Part shown: piece after piece, positions 23,188 through 32,122 of the stretch
Numbering within the stretch: the stretch's first letter is position 1
How the letters are laid out: each line of letters starts with the position of its first letter
NCBI RefSeq assembly: GCF_018524365.1
Contig: NZ_JAEKFT010000016.1
Coordinates: forward strand, 49,416-113,415
Source of the DNA: Denitromonas iodatirespirans
Lineage (GTDB): Bacteria > Pseudomonadota > Gammaproteobacteria > Burkholderiales > Rhodocyclaceae
DNA: 64,000 nucleotides
Direction: 5' to 3'
Notes under the pieces: model-generated
The model's database searches: none
What the model saw: only the letters and a program-made list of their open reading frames with translations
What the model was told of the DNA's origin: nothing
Translations under genes and position numbers: made by a program

Positions 23188-24645
23188 TCAGGCCGGCTGC
23201 AGGCGGGCCTTGGTGTTGCGCTCGAGGTCTTCGGGCTCGATCACCCAGGCGTCGGGGTCGAGGTCCAGGTCGGCGAAGCGCTTGGCGTCGAACACCGGCT
23301 CTTCGATGCCCGCGGCGATCTGCTCGTCGTAGTCGCGCATGATGCGCAGGCCCGGCTTGAACAGCATCGCCAGCGCCAGCAGGTTGGCCAGGGCGAGGAA
23401 GCCCATGGTCACATCGGCAAAGGCGAACACCGTGCCCAGGTCGGTGGTGGCGCCCCAGCCGCACAGGCTGACGGCCACCAGGCGGTAGGTGGTGGTCAGC
23501 GGGCGGTTCTGGTCGCTGAAGTAGCTCAGGCTGTTCTCGCCCAGGTAGCAGTTGTAGATGATGGTGGTGAAGCCGAACAGCATCAGCGCGATGCTCACGA
23601 AGATGCGCCCCCACTCGCCCACATGGCTGGCCAGCGAGGCCTGCGTGAGCGCCACGCCGCCGATGTCGGTGGCCGCGCCCGGCTCATACACCGTGCCCAG
23701 CAGGATGATGAAGGCGGTGCAGGAGCACAGGATCAGCGTGTCGATGAACACCGAAAACGCCTGCACGATGCCTTGGTTGGCCGGGTGCGGCACATAGGCC
23801 ACGGCCGCCACGTTGGGCGCGCTGCCCAGGCCGGCCTCGTTGGAGAACAGGCCGCGCTTCACGCCCATCAAAATGGCCGCGCCGATACCGCCGCCGATGG
23901 CCGGCTCCAGGCCGAAGGCGCTCTTCACGATGAGCGCGATCACGCCCGGGATCTGCTCGATGTTGAGCACGATCACCGCCACCGCGATCAGCAGGTAGCC
24001 CACCGCCATCACCGGCACCAACACCTCGGCCACCTTGGCAATGCGCTTGACGCCGCCGAACAGGATCACCCCGATCACCACCGCCAGCACCGCACCGGTG
24101 GCCAGCACCGGGATGCCGAAGGCGTCTTCGAACGAGGTGGCCACCGCATACGACTGCAGCGCCGTGAAGCCGAAACCGAAGGTCAACAGCAGCAGCACCG
24201 AATACACCGCCGCCAGCCAGCCCCACTTGGCGCCCATGCCGCGGGCGATGTAGTGCGCCGGGCCGCCGCGGTAGGTGCCGTCGGGCTCGGCCTTCTTGTA
24301 GGCCTGCGCCAGCGTGCATTCAAAGTAGCTGGTGGCCATGCCGATCAGGCCCACCACCCACATCCAGAAGATCGCGCCCGGCCCGCCGAGCGTGATCGCC
24401 ACCGCCACGCCGGCAATGTTGCCGCCGCCCACGCGGCCGGCCACCGACAGCATCAGCGCCTGGAACGAACTCAGATGCCCGTGCTTGTCCTTCGAAAACG
24501 CCTGGTTGGCCCCGAGGATGCGGAACATGCGGCCGAAATAGCGGAACTGCACGAAGCGCGAACCGATGGTGAACCACAGGCCGAGGCCGATCAGCACCAC
24601 GATCAGCACTTTGCCCCACAAGAGGTCGTTGAGCAGATCAAGCAT
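23188..24645 (-). CDS. Alanine/glycine:cation (sodium) symporter, AGCS family
   Basis: The 485-residue membrane protein has about ten hydrophobic segments and clear AGCS stretches (GGPGAIFWMWVVGLIGMATSY, GGPAHYIARGMG, NEAGLGSAPNVAA). The family imports alanine, glycine or related small amino acids with Na+. Its operon with aspA and ansA suggests that this member may take up asparagine or aspartate; that substrate is inferred. It is the first gene of the unit and divergent from an HTH regulator. Confidence 0.9.
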   Translation of the reverse strand: MLDLLNDLLWGKVLIVVLIGLGLWFTIGSRFVQFRYFGRMFRILGANQAFSKDKHGHLSSFQALMLSVAGRVGGGNIAGVAVAITLGGPGAIFWMWVVGLIGMATSYFECTLAQAYKKAEPDGTYRGGPAHYIARGMGAKWGWLAAVYSVLLLLTFGFGFTALQSYAVATSFEDAFGIPVLATGAVLAVVIGVILFGGVKRIAKVAEVLVPVMAVGYLLIAVAVIVLNIEQIPGVIALIVKSAFGLEPAIGGGIGAAILMGVKRGLFSNEAGLGSAPNVAAVAYVPHPANQGIVQAFSVFIDTLILCSCTAFIILLGTVYEPGAATDIGGVALTQASLASHVGEWGRIFVSIALMLFGFTTIIYNCYLGENSLSYFSDQNRPLTTTYRLVAVSLCGWGATTDLGTVFAFADVTMGFLALANLLALAMLFKPGLRIMRDYDEQIAAGIEEPVFDAKRFADLDLDPDAWVIEPEDLERNTKARLQPA

Positions 24646-24906
24646 GACGCAGCCCTCCGCAAGCGATGAGCCGGCGGGCGGTCGTGCACGGGCAAGGGAA
24701 TAGGGATGAGTACATGGCAGTCTCCATCTGCGGCTGCAGCCGCTGTTGTGTTTTTCATGCCGGACGGCAAGCCCATTTCAACAAGCGATGGGCCACACGA
24801 CAATTTGACGGAGTGGATCGATGCGTTGCGCATTGGCGCGAAAACTGCGCCATACTGCGCCAGATGCAGTCGATGACGGGCACGTATCCGCCCCCGGGAG
24901 CCTCTC
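24646..24906. promoter_or_regulatory. Divergent intergenic region, symporter operon versus HTH regulator
   Basis: 261 bases separate the two divergent starts and should hold both promoters and the regulator's operator. The sequence AAACTGCGCCATACTGCGCCAG near 24840-24862 contains a direct repeat, ACTGCGCCA twice, spaced like a binding site. I find no unambiguous -35/-10 pair. Confidence 0.4.
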
Positions 24907-25719
24907 ATGCACGATGATTTCGCGCGCAACCTGCGCCTGCTGTGCAGCTATTACAAATCCATTGCCGAAGTGTGCCGGCGGCTCAACGTGAACCGCCCCC
25001 AGTTCAACCGCTACCTCAGCGGCCGCTACCGCCCCTCGGCCAACACCCTGCGGCGCTTCTGCGAATTCTTCGGTGTCGAAGAACACGAGATCCTGCTGCC
25101 CAGCGCCCAGTTCGAACGCCTGGTGCAAGTGCGCCCGCGCCACACCCCCGCGCCCGAGCCCACCGCACCCGAAGCCCCGCACCTCGCCCACCTCAAGGCC
25201 ATCGGCACCGCCGGGCTCGACAAATACCTCGGCTACTACTTCGAGACCTACCTGTCGATGGCCTGCCCCGGCAAGATCCTGCGCACCCTGGTGTGCCTGG
25301 AACAACGCGACGGCCGCGTCTACTACCAGCGCACCGAACGCCTCGTCGAACACCCGCACGAAAAGGCCTATCACGGCATCTACCTCGGCATGGCCCACTT
25401 CCTCACCGATCGCATCTTCCTCGCCGACTACGAATCGCTCACCGGCCTGGAAATGACACAGACGATCCTCTTCCCTTCCTTCAAGAACCGCGTCACCCGC
25501 CTCACCGGCCTCAAGCTCGGCGTCTCCGGCAGCGGCGAACGCATGCCCTGCTGCGCGCGGGTGGTGTATGAGTTTCTCGGTCAGACGATTGATGTGCGGC
25601 GTGCGCTACGGATGTGCGGACTCTACGACGTGGATGACCCGTGCATCGACGACGCAACCCGCCAGGCCATCCGCAACGATAGTGCGCTGGGGGAGTGGCA
25701 TTTTCGTGCGCGCTTTTGA
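24907..25719 (+). CDS. XRE-family HTH transcriptional regulator
   Basis: The 270-residue protein has an N-terminal helix-turn-helix (about 8-62: SIAEVCRRLNVNRPQFNRYL, then LSGRYRPSANTLRRFCEFFG) and a long C-terminal domain of about 180 residues that I do not recognise and that may sense a ligand. The region around RYRPSANTLRRF is typical of XRE proteins. Its position divergent from the AGCS-aspA-ansA unit makes it the likely regulator of that unit. Confidence 0.8.
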   Translation: MHDDFARNLRLLCSYYKSIAEVCRRLNVNRPQFNRYLSGRYRPSANTLRRFCEFFGVEEHEILLPSAQFERLVQVRPRHTPAPEPTAPEAPHLAHLKAIGTAGLDKYLGYYFETYLSMACPGKILRTLVCLEQRDGRVYYQRTERLVEHPHEKAYHGIYLGMAHFLTDRIFLADYESLTGLEMTQTILFPSFKNRVTRLTGLKLGVSGSGERMPCCARVVYEFLGQTIDVRRALRMCGLYDVDDPCIDDATRQAIRNDSALGEWHFRARF

Positions 25720-26008
25720 GGCGGAGCGTGGTCCGCCACCGTTGACACCGATTTTCGCTGTGCAGCGATGCTTGTCTCGGGCAACCGTATCCAGGCGGGC
25801 TGCCTAGCTTAGGTTGAGCGTAGCGAAGCTCAACAATCCGCGGCGGCTGGTGACGTGCCGAGTGCTTGACGCAGCCGCGTCGCGTCCGTCGGGTGCGTGT
25901 CGAGCGGTGCTGGAGCGCACCCCGTGGGGCGGGTTGGTACATTTGTGCCATATGCCATCGGCAAGGTCTCCTCTAGCATGAGCTCACACCCTCATCCGGA
26001 GACGCGAC
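25720..26008. other. Intergenic region upstream of the diiron-protein operon
   Basis: It contains the short dyad GTTGAGCGTAGCGAAGCTCAA (minus last base) near 25813, a repeat type seen in betaproteobacterial spacers, and no gene. The promoter of the large operon starting at 26009 probably lies in the AT-richer stretch 25930-25980. I cannot identify -35/-10 boxes with confidence. Confidence 0.4.
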
Positions 26009-26860
26009 ATGCAATCGACCGCCACGATGCCCACCTCAGAAGCCGTTCCGACACCCGCCAGTCCGGACAAACGCTACTTCGATCTGATGGCCTACATCAC
26101 GTCGAACACGGTGGCCGGCGAAATCATGGCGGTCGAGAACTACTCCGAGATGGTCCCGCTGATGCCATCGACCGATGCAAAGATCGATACGGTCAAGCAG
26201 GCATTCGAAGAGGCCAAGCACATCCGCATGCTCTCCTCGCTGGGCAAGCGCCTCGACTACGAGGTCAAGGACCGCATCGTCGAGCCGCAATGGCTGGCGA
26301 TCCGGAAGCACTTCTCGGCGGCCGTGGCCAAGCGGGATCTGGCGGCCTGTCTGATCATCCAGGACATCATGACCGAGACCATGGCCATCGTGCTGTATCG
26401 GATGCTTCAGCGTGATACCGATCCGGTGACGCGCGAGACCGCCGCCGCCATCCTCAAGGACGAGGAGTTGCATCTGCAGATGGGCATCGATCGGCTCGCG
26501 GGGATGTTGGAGGCGGATCGTGAGGCGGTGCACGACGCGCTGATATGGGCGCATCACCGCGTCATGCCCGAGCTGTTTTCCATGGTCAGCACAAGTTGCC
26601 ATTCCTTGTGCGACGAACTGCAAGTCGATTGTGGGGGGATCGGGCTCGATAGCATCCGCACCGACATCGAGGCGCTTCGCGTCGAGGCACTCGACACCTA
26701 TATGGAGTCGCTCGATCGGGTCGGATTCGACGTGCGTGTGACCACCCCTCTGATTGCCAGCATGTCGAGCTACGGCGCTGTGCCGAGCGCGGATCTGCGC
26801 CTGCGTGCGACCGACGACGGGGCGGCCTGCGGCGCTACCGACGCGGCACGCTGCTGCTGA
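26009..26860 (+). CDS. Ferritin-like diiron protein resembling aldehyde-deformylating oxygenase
   Basis: The 283-residue all-helical protein carries a full carboxylate-bridged diiron ligand set: Glu38, Glu68-x-x-His71, Glu123 and Glu152-x-x-His155. The spacings of 52 (71 to 123) and 29 (123 to 152) match those remembered for cyanobacterial aldehyde-deformylating oxygenase. Local likeness is strong at VAGEIMAVENY, CLIIQDIMTETMAI, LKDEELH and DRVGFDVR ... SMSSYG. Unlike that enzyme it is Cys-rich at the C-terminal side (SCHSLCDELQVDC at 197-208, and Cys-Cys as the last residues). The ATG at 26009 has GGAG upstream. It heads a long operon. The substrate is unknown; a diiron oxygenase or oxidase role is inferred. 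Confidence 0.75.
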   Translation: MQSTATMPTSEAVPTPASPDKRYFDLMAYITSNTVAGEIMAVENYSEMVPLMPSTDAKIDTVKQAFEEAKHIRMLSSLGKRLDYEVKDRIVEPQWLAIRKHFSAAVAKRDLAACLIIQDIMTETMAIVLYRMLQRDTDPVTRETAAAILKDEELHLQMGIDRLAGMLEADREAVHDALIWAHHRVMPELFSMVSTSCHSLCDELQVDCGGIGLDSIRTDIEALRVEALDTYMESLDRVGFDVRVTTPLIASMSSYGAVPSADLRLRATDDGAACGATDAARCC

Positions 26861-26890
26861 GCACCGTCGGCTGACGCTGGGAGCCTGGCG

Positions 26891-27826
26891 ATGAGCGGTC
26901 TGGATCAAGCACTGCGCTTCATCTTCCTGGAAGGGACTTTGCTGCTGGCGCTGTACTTTGCCGTCACGTTTCTGGTCCTGCTCATGCAGCAATACGGCAC
27001 GGGGCAAAAGGTGATGGGGCGTCTGGCCGCCCAGGGCCCTGTGCGCGGGGCGGCGTGGGCCGCGTTTGCCGGGGCGGTGACGCCGTTTTGCTCCTGTTCC
27101 ACCGTGCCGGTGCTCATCGGTTTGCTCAGAGCGGGCGTGGCCTTCACGGCGGCCATGACTTTCCTGGTTGCCTCTCCGGTGATCAACGAAGGCGTCCTGA
27201 TGCTGTTCCTGATCCGCGGCGATCTGTGGGGCGCGCTCGTCTTTACCGTGTTGGCTGCGGCGCTGTCCATCGCGCTGGGACTAATTGCCGGGGGGGCGGG
27301 TCTCGGCCGCTACGTGACGATCGTCGGCGGGCAGGGGGCAGCCGTCGGTATTTCCGGCGAGTCGCTCATGAGCGGTGCAGGGAGGATGCCCTTCAAGGTC
27401 AAGGCGGTGTTCAGTGCCATCTCCGCCTGGTGGGAGTTGCGCCGCGCCTCGCCTTGGCTGGTGCTCGGCATTCTCGCGGGCGGCCTGCTCTATGGCGTGG
27501 TGCCCGACGGTTGGATCGGCGAGTTGGCGGGGCGCTTCCCGGTCGAGATCCTGATTCCTGCGCTGGCCGCACTGGCCGTGCCGTTCTACCTGTCGCCATC
27601 GATGGTGGTACCGATGGGGCTTGCCCTGGTGGCCAAGGGCATGCCCGTCGGTGCGTTGGTGGCGCTGATCGTCGCCGGCGTCGGGACTAGCGCCCCCGAG
27701 TTGATCATGCTGGGCCGTTTGTTCCGCTGGCCGCTCATCGTGGCCTATGTGATCGGAATGATCGGCGTCGCCACCGTCCTCGGATTGGGGCTCCAGTTTC
27801 TGCTGCCGCACGCCTTGCAAGGCTGA
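26891..27826 (+). CDS. Permease of the DUF318/ArsP-like family (CSC motif)
   Basis: The 311-residue membrane protein has two halves of about four helices each. The first half carries TPFCSCSTVPVLIGLLRAG, the hallmark Cys-Ser-Cys motif of this family. Characterised members (ArsP) export trivalent organoarsenicals, but most are uncharacterised. It is 30 bases after the diiron gene with GGGAG before its ATG, so it is in the same operon. The Cys pair suggests handling of a thiophilic substrate. A second family member is encoded at 56200-57243. Confidence 0.82.
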   Translation: MSGLDQALRFIFLEGTLLLALYFAVTFLVLLMQQYGTGQKVMGRLAAQGPVRGAAWAAFAGAVTPFCSCSTVPVLIGLLRAGVAFTAAMTFLVASPVINEGVLMLFLIRGDLWGALVFTVLAAALSIALGLIAGGAGLGRYVTIVGGQGAAVGISGESLMSGAGRMPFKVKAVFSAISAWWELRRASPWLVLGILAGGLLYGVVPDGWIGELAGRFPVEILIPALAALAVPFYLSPSMVVPMGLALVAKGMPVGALVALIVAGVGTSAPELIMLGRLFRWPLIVAYVIGMIGVATVLGLGLQFLLPHALQG

Positions 27827-28137
27827 ACCTAGAAACCGCAGTTGACCGCTTGTGCCCATGAGCAAGGTATTGAACATGCGAATCTTTTCGGCTTCGAGGC
27901 CGATCACCCAGCGGGTGAGAGCGCTACGCACCCGATGGCACCCCTGGCGGGCCGCCTGGCCGCGTTGCTCCTCCTTGCAGCGTGCAGGCTGTGCGTCGTC
28001 GCGCCTTGCCCGCCCGCTCGCCGGGCCGCCCCAAGGGCGGGCGCAGCCCCTCGGGGGCAGCGAACGCAGTGAGCGTGGGGCAGTCCCTCCCGCCGCCAGA
28101 GGCACACTCGGGCGCGTCCAACTACGGTTTCTAGGTT
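27826..28137. mobile_element. MITE-like element bounded by 19-bp inverted repeats
   Basis: AACCTAGAAACCGCAGTTG (27826-27844) and CAACTACGGTTTCTAGGTT (28119-28137) are inverted repeats matching at 18 of 19 positions. The roughly 270 bases between them have no convincing gene. The element starts at the permease stop codon and ends shortly before the ribosome site of the next gene. No clear target duplication is seen. It looks like a non-autonomous transposon remnant sitting in the operon. Confidence 0.6.
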
Positions 28138-28158
28138 GAACTGACAAAGGAGTTTCAC

Positions 28159-28590
28159 ATGTTCAAATGGTTTTCCTGCTGCGCCGCCGATACGGCGAGC
28201 CCGTCCGGCATCGAGCCCATCGAGCGCGCGCTTCAGCCCGGCACGACCGCCGTCATCTCCGTCGCCTGCTGCACGCCGGGGGCGGCCGGTGGGGACGAGG
28301 AGGTACTCGCTGCGGTTGCCCAGGGGCTCAAGCTGTTGGGTGACGAGCGTGTGCCATTGCTCGTTTCGGCCACCGAGGCGCAAAAGTTCGCCATGGGGAT
28401 GCCTGCGCACCTGGATGCGCCGGCTCGTCGGGCTGTCGAACAGGTGGTTGCCCTGTTTTCGCAGCACGGTATGGGCATCTTTCCGGTCGTGATGGTGGAT
28501 CGCCAGATTGTCTTCTATGGCGGCATTCCCACCCCCGATCAACTTGCGCAGCGGGTGCGCAATCTTCGCGAGCGCACGGAACTGGTGTGA
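28159..28590 (+). CDS. Thioredoxin-fold protein, ArsD-like, with vicinal cysteines
   Basis: The 143-residue protein has Cys-Cys pairs at the N-terminus (FSCCAAD) and after a strand (ISVACCTPGAAG). It ends with GIFPVVMVDRQIVFYGGIPT, which resembles the end of ArsD and of thioredoxin-like partners of CSC permeases. ArsD is an As(III) metallochaperone, so a metalloid or thiol carrier role is reasonable but not proven. AAGGAG lies upstream of the ATG. Its stop overlaps the next gene (GTGATG context, 28587). Confidence 0.65.
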   Translation: MFKWFSCCAADTASPSGIEPIERALQPGTTAVISVACCTPGAAGGDEEVLAAVAQGLKLLGDERVPLLVSATEAQKFAMGMPAHLDAPARRAVEQVVALFSQHGMGIFPVVMVDRQIVFYGGIPTPDQLAQRVRNLRERTELV

Positions 28591-29807
28591 TGCAACGGCT
28601 CAATGACACCCCTCGTCCCTTGGATCGACGCACCCTGGTCACGGGGGCGGGCGGCTATGTCGGCACATTGACGGCCGCTGCTTTGCTCGCGGGCGGCGTG
28701 CCCGCGGTACTGGTGCCTTTGCGCGATCCGTCGCGAAAGGACGAGGTGCGCTCTGCCCTTGCGCTCGAACTGCTTGCCTTGGGCGCAGATCCGCATCTTC
28801 AGGAGCGTATCGAGTGGCTCGATTGGCCCGAGATCGACGACATGAACGTGGCAATGCTGGCCGCACTGATGCGCGATAGGCGCGTGGAGGAGGTGGTCCA
28901 TTGCGCCGGATGCATCGACTACTACGATGAGCGCGCGCTGCAGCAGGTCAACGTCGACTACACCCGCATGCTCGGCGAGGCGGCGCTGGCGGTCGGGGTG
29001 GCGCGATTCGTGTACATCTCCACCGCCTACGCCGGCGGCTATCGTGAGGGCCAGATCAGGGAGGCGCTGCTCGATGAGCCGCCCAGCGATCCGACGCCCT
29101 ATACCTGCTCGAAGCGTCGCGCCGAGCACGTGATTGCCGGCGTCGGCGTCCCTTGGCTCATTCTTCGCCCGTCGGTCCTGATCGGCGATGCGCGGCGTGG
29201 GCGCTACAGCGGCAAGCGCTACGGCCTCTACCAACAGTGGATGGGGCTGGAGCGCTTGATGTGCGGCAAGTACCACGCCGACATTCATACCGTGGCGCCC
29301 GAGGCGCCCCTGAATCTGCTGCATCAGGACGCATGGCAAGCGAGTTTTCTGGCTTGCCTGAAACACGTGCCCGATGCGAGCGTGGTCAACGTGGTTTCCG
29401 AGGCAAGCAGCTGTCCGAGCATGCGGCAGTTGTGGCAGATGTGGGTGGCCGTGGTGCGCCCGCAACGGGTGCATTTCTACCCCCGGTTCGAGGATGTGGA
29501 CCTGCGGGCCATCGACCTTCGACAACGGGCGTATCTGAGCTTCGCGCAGATCAATCTGGAAATCGGTGCGCATGTCTGGTCTTTCCAGCGCGGCTGGATG
29601 CATGCACTCGAGTCGGCGGGGCATCTTGCCTTCGATCACGCCACGGTGGACTCGGTACAGCAATGCCAGGACCGGTTTGTGGCGGCATCGGACATCTTGC
29701 GTGAGTTCTCCCGGCGCCATGCCGATTCGCTCGCCGTCATGAGTCAGTTCATTGAAGTCAGGAGTGATGAGAATGCAGTGTCGAATCAGAGTCTTTCCGT
29801 ACGCTAG
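28587..29807 (+). CDS. Extended SDR / NAD-dependent epimerase or acyl (thioester) reductase-like protein
   Basis: The 406-residue protein has an N-terminal Rossmann motif TGAGGYVG, then YISTAYAGG and PYTCSKRRAEHV (Tyr-x3-Lys catalytic pair), the order seen in extended SDRs and in NAD_binding_4 thioester/fatty-acyl reductase domains. The C-terminal 150 residues are not recognised. In a cluster with a protein resembling aldehyde-deformylating oxygenase it could supply an aldehyde, but an epimerase or dehydratase role is equally open. The start overlaps the previous gene and its 3' end overlaps the binding-protein gene. Confidence 0.68.
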   Translation: MMQRLNDTPRPLDRRTLVTGAGGYVGTLTAAALLAGGVPAVLVPLRDPSRKDEVRSALALELLALGADPHLQERIEWLDWPEIDDMNVAMLAALMRDRRVEEVVHCAGCIDYYDERALQQVNVDYTRMLGEAALAVGVARFVYISTAYAGGYREGQIREALLDEPPSDPTPYTCSKRRAEHVIAGVGVPWLILRPSVLIGDARRGRYSGKRYGLYQQWMGLERLMCGKYHADIHTVAPEAPLNLLHQDAWQASFLACLKHVPDASVVNVVSEASSCPSMRQLWQMWVAVVRPQRVHFYPRFEDVDLRAIDLRQRAYLSFAQINLEIGAHVWSFQRGWMHALESAGHLAFDHATVDSVQQCQDRFVAASDILREFSRRHADSLAVMSQFIEVRSDENAVSNQSLSVR

Positions 29808-30649
29808 TGTGTTGAGCGGTTTGATCCTGCTCGGGCCCGGTTCCGCGGCGGCCGCCGGGTCGGTCCTCGACCAGGTCAAGGACGCTGGGGTGGTGAGAAT
29901 CGGCATTGGCAACGATTCTCCGCCGATGAATTACATGGACGAGACCGGGCAGTGGGTCGGGTTCGATGTGGACCTGGCCGATGCGTTGGCCAGGAAGATG
30001 GGGGCCCGGGTTGAACGCGTCCAGGTGAACAACAAGACGCGCATTGCCTATCTGGCGAACGGTCAGATCGACATGACGATATCGAATCTGAGCCACACGC
30101 GCAGCCGCGATCAGCAGATCGATTTCGCCGAGCCGCCCTACCTGTGGACGGCGAAGGTCTTTGTCGCGAAAAAGGGCCGCTTTACCGACGCTGGTCAACT
30201 GGGCGGCAAGACGGTGTGCGTCAATCAGGGCTCGAATGCGTTCACCGCGGCGCCTGCGGTCATCGAGAAGCTGGGGGGTGCCAAACCCGACATGTTGTCG
30301 CTGCAGCGCAATGCTGATTGCATGTTGGCCGTACGCCAAGGCAAGGCGGACGCGTTTTCGCAGGACAGTCCGATCATCGCCGCCCTCTCCGGCGGCGAGT
30401 CGGACGACCTGGGGATGGTCGGCAAGGGCTACAGCCCCGGTCTGTACTCAATCGGCGTCCCCCCCCAACGACAGTAAGTGGCGCGACGCGGTCAGCTTCG
30501 CATTGCAGGACATGATTGCCGGCGGCGAGTACGGCACCATTTACGAGCGCTGGTTCGGTGCCAAGGGGCGATACCCGATGGCGCACGACGCGCGCCCCCG
30601 CCTACCGGGCGATGTGTATGGCGACACCCGCTTCGTTTGGCCGGAGTAG
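29773..30649 (+). pseudogene. Polar amino-acid-type ABC substrate-binding protein, frameshifted in a C8 tract
   Basis: It has a signal peptide (CRIRVFPYASVLSGLILLG ... AAAAG) and a family 3 solute-binding fold (VVRIGIGNDSPPMNYMDETG, WVGFDVDLADALARKMG, NGQIDMTISNLSHTRSRDQQ). The reading frame ends early at 30477 because of eight C residues at 30459-30466. With seven C residues it continues VPPNDSKWRDAVSFALQDMI to a stop at 30649, the expected length. It is therefore broken, phase-variable or mis-sequenced. The ATG at 29773, 8 bases after GGAG, is preferred over the one at 29767. It should feed the downstream ATPase and two permeases. Confidence 0.8.
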
Positions 30650-30653
30650 GGCC

Positions 30654-31415
30654 ATGATGCGAGTGGAACTTCGTGCCGTCACCAAAGCCTTCGGGCGCCA
30701 GTGCCTGTTCGACGATGTCAATTTCGGTGCGGTGGCCGGCGAGGTGGTCGCGGTCTGCGGCAAGAGCGGTTCGGGCAAGTCCACGCTGTTGCGGACCATC
30801 AACCGAATCGAATCGGTCGATGCGGGTGACATCCGTATCGATGGCGAGTCGGTTCTTCACGGCAGCATCGACCTGGCAAATTTGCGCAGTCGGGTGGGCA
30901 TGGTGCTGCAAAGTGCGCCGCTGTTCTCTCATCTGAGCGCGGTGGAGAACATCGCCATGCCGTTGCGACGGGTGCGCGGCTTGTCGCGCCGTGAAGCGGT
31001 CGAACGCGCCGAGGATGCGCTGGATGAGGTGGGGCTGGCACAGCGCGCCGTGGCCTTGCCGCACACCCTGTCCGGCGGCGAGCGGCAGCGGGTGGCGGTG
31101 GCCCGCAGCATGGCCTTGGAGCCATCGGTGTTGTTGCTGGACGAACCGACCTCGGCGTTGGACTGGCATTTGCGCGACGAGGTCGGGGCGCTGATCCGCA
31201 GCGTCGCGGACAAGGGGGTGACCGTGTTCATGGTCACCCACGATTGCGACTTCGCCGACCGTGTTGCCGATCGGGTGGCGGTGCTCAGCCGCGCTGCACT
31301 GCACGAAGTGTCGCGATGCGATTGCAGCGGCGCGGCGTTGTTGCGCCGGGTCCGTGACTTGATCTGCTGCGATGCACCGCGGCCCGCGGCTCTGGCGCCC
31401 CGGGTGTCTTTATGA
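30654..31415 (+). CDS. ABC transporter ATPase, polar amino-acid type
   Basis: The 253-residue protein has Walker A GKSGSGKST, signature LSGGERQR, Walker B VLLLDEPTSALD and H-loop VTHDCDF. It resembles HisP/GlnQ ATPases. Its C-terminal tail is unusual: SRCDCSGAAL and LICCDAPR give a Cys-x-Cys and a Cys-Cys pair that ordinary family members lack. The start is four bases after the (restored) binding-protein stop, and its end overlaps the first permease (ATGA at 31412). Confidence 0.88.
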   Translation: MMRVELRAVTKAFGRQCLFDDVNFGAVAGEVVAVCGKSGSGKSTLLRTINRIESVDAGDIRIDGESVLHGSIDLANLRSRVGMVLQSAPLFSHLSAVENIAMPLRRVRGLSRREAVERAEDALDEVGLAQRAVALPHTLSGGERQRVAVARSMALEPSVLLLDEPTSALDWHLRDEVGALIRSVADKGVTVFMVTHDCDFADRVADRVAVLSRAALHEVSRCDCSGAALLRRVRDLICCDAPRPAALAPRVSL

Positions 31416-32122
31416 CGCTGCATTACGACTTCGATTGGTCGATCCTCGCCCAGGCGCAGTACGTCCATTGGCTGGCCGCGGGTTTGGGCTGGACCTTGCT
31501 GATCGGTGTGCTGGCCATGGTGGGCTCCTTGCTGGTGGGCGCCCTGCTCGCGACGCTGCAGGCCTTGCCCGGAATCGTTGGCGCAACCGGTCGGGCATGG
31601 GGGCAGATGGCGCGGAACATCCCGTGCCTGTTCTGGCTGCTACTGTTCTACGCCGGGGTGCCAGCCCTGTTCGGCAGCAACGGGATTCCTTGGGATTTGA
31701 GTCTGTTGCAGTTCGGTTTCGCATGTGCTGTCGGCGCCTTGCTCATCGACAACACGACCTATGTGGCCGACGCCTTGCTCGACGGCATCCGGGCGGTCTC
31801 CAGGGACGAGCGGCAGGCCGCGCTCGCCTGCGGCTTGTCCGAGCGCCAGACCGTGGTCGAGTGCGTCCTGCCGCAGGCCGTGCGCTTCGCCATGCCGGCA
31901 CTGCTCAACCGCAGTGTGCATGTGATCAAGAACACCGCACTGTGCATGGCGATCGGGGTGCCGGAAATGATGTGGGCCGCCCAGCAGATCGAATCGATCA
32001 CCTTCCGTGGCATCGAGGCGACCTTGGTCGTCAGCGGGATCTATCTGACGCTGGGGTGGGGCCTGGCGTCGCTGACGCGGCGCATCGGTGGCACGCGTGG
32101 CGCCCAGGAGGCGTTCCGGTGA
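31412..32122 (+). CDS. ABC transporter permease 1, polar amino-acid type (HisM/GlnP-like)
   Basis: The 236-residue inner-membrane protein has five or so helices. The coupling (EAA) region reads VSRDERQAALACGLSERQTV ... VLPQAVRF, and the N-terminal part (LAAGLGWTLLIGVLAMVGS) is typical of HisMQ permeases. It overlaps the ATPase and the second permease by four bases each. With that partner it should form the membrane pore for import of a small, probably amino-acid-like, solute. Confidence 0.88.
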   Translation: MTLHYDFDWSILAQAQYVHWLAAGLGWTLLIGVLAMVGSLLVGALLATLQALPGIVGATGRAWGQMARNIPCLFWLLLFYAGVPALFGSNGIPWDLSLLQFGFACAVGALLIDNTTYVADALLDGIRAVSRDERQAALACGLSERQTVVECVLPQAVRFAMPALLNRSVHVIKNTALCMAIGVPEMMWAAQQIESITFRGIEATLVVSGIYLTLGWGLASLTRRIGGTRGAQEAFR

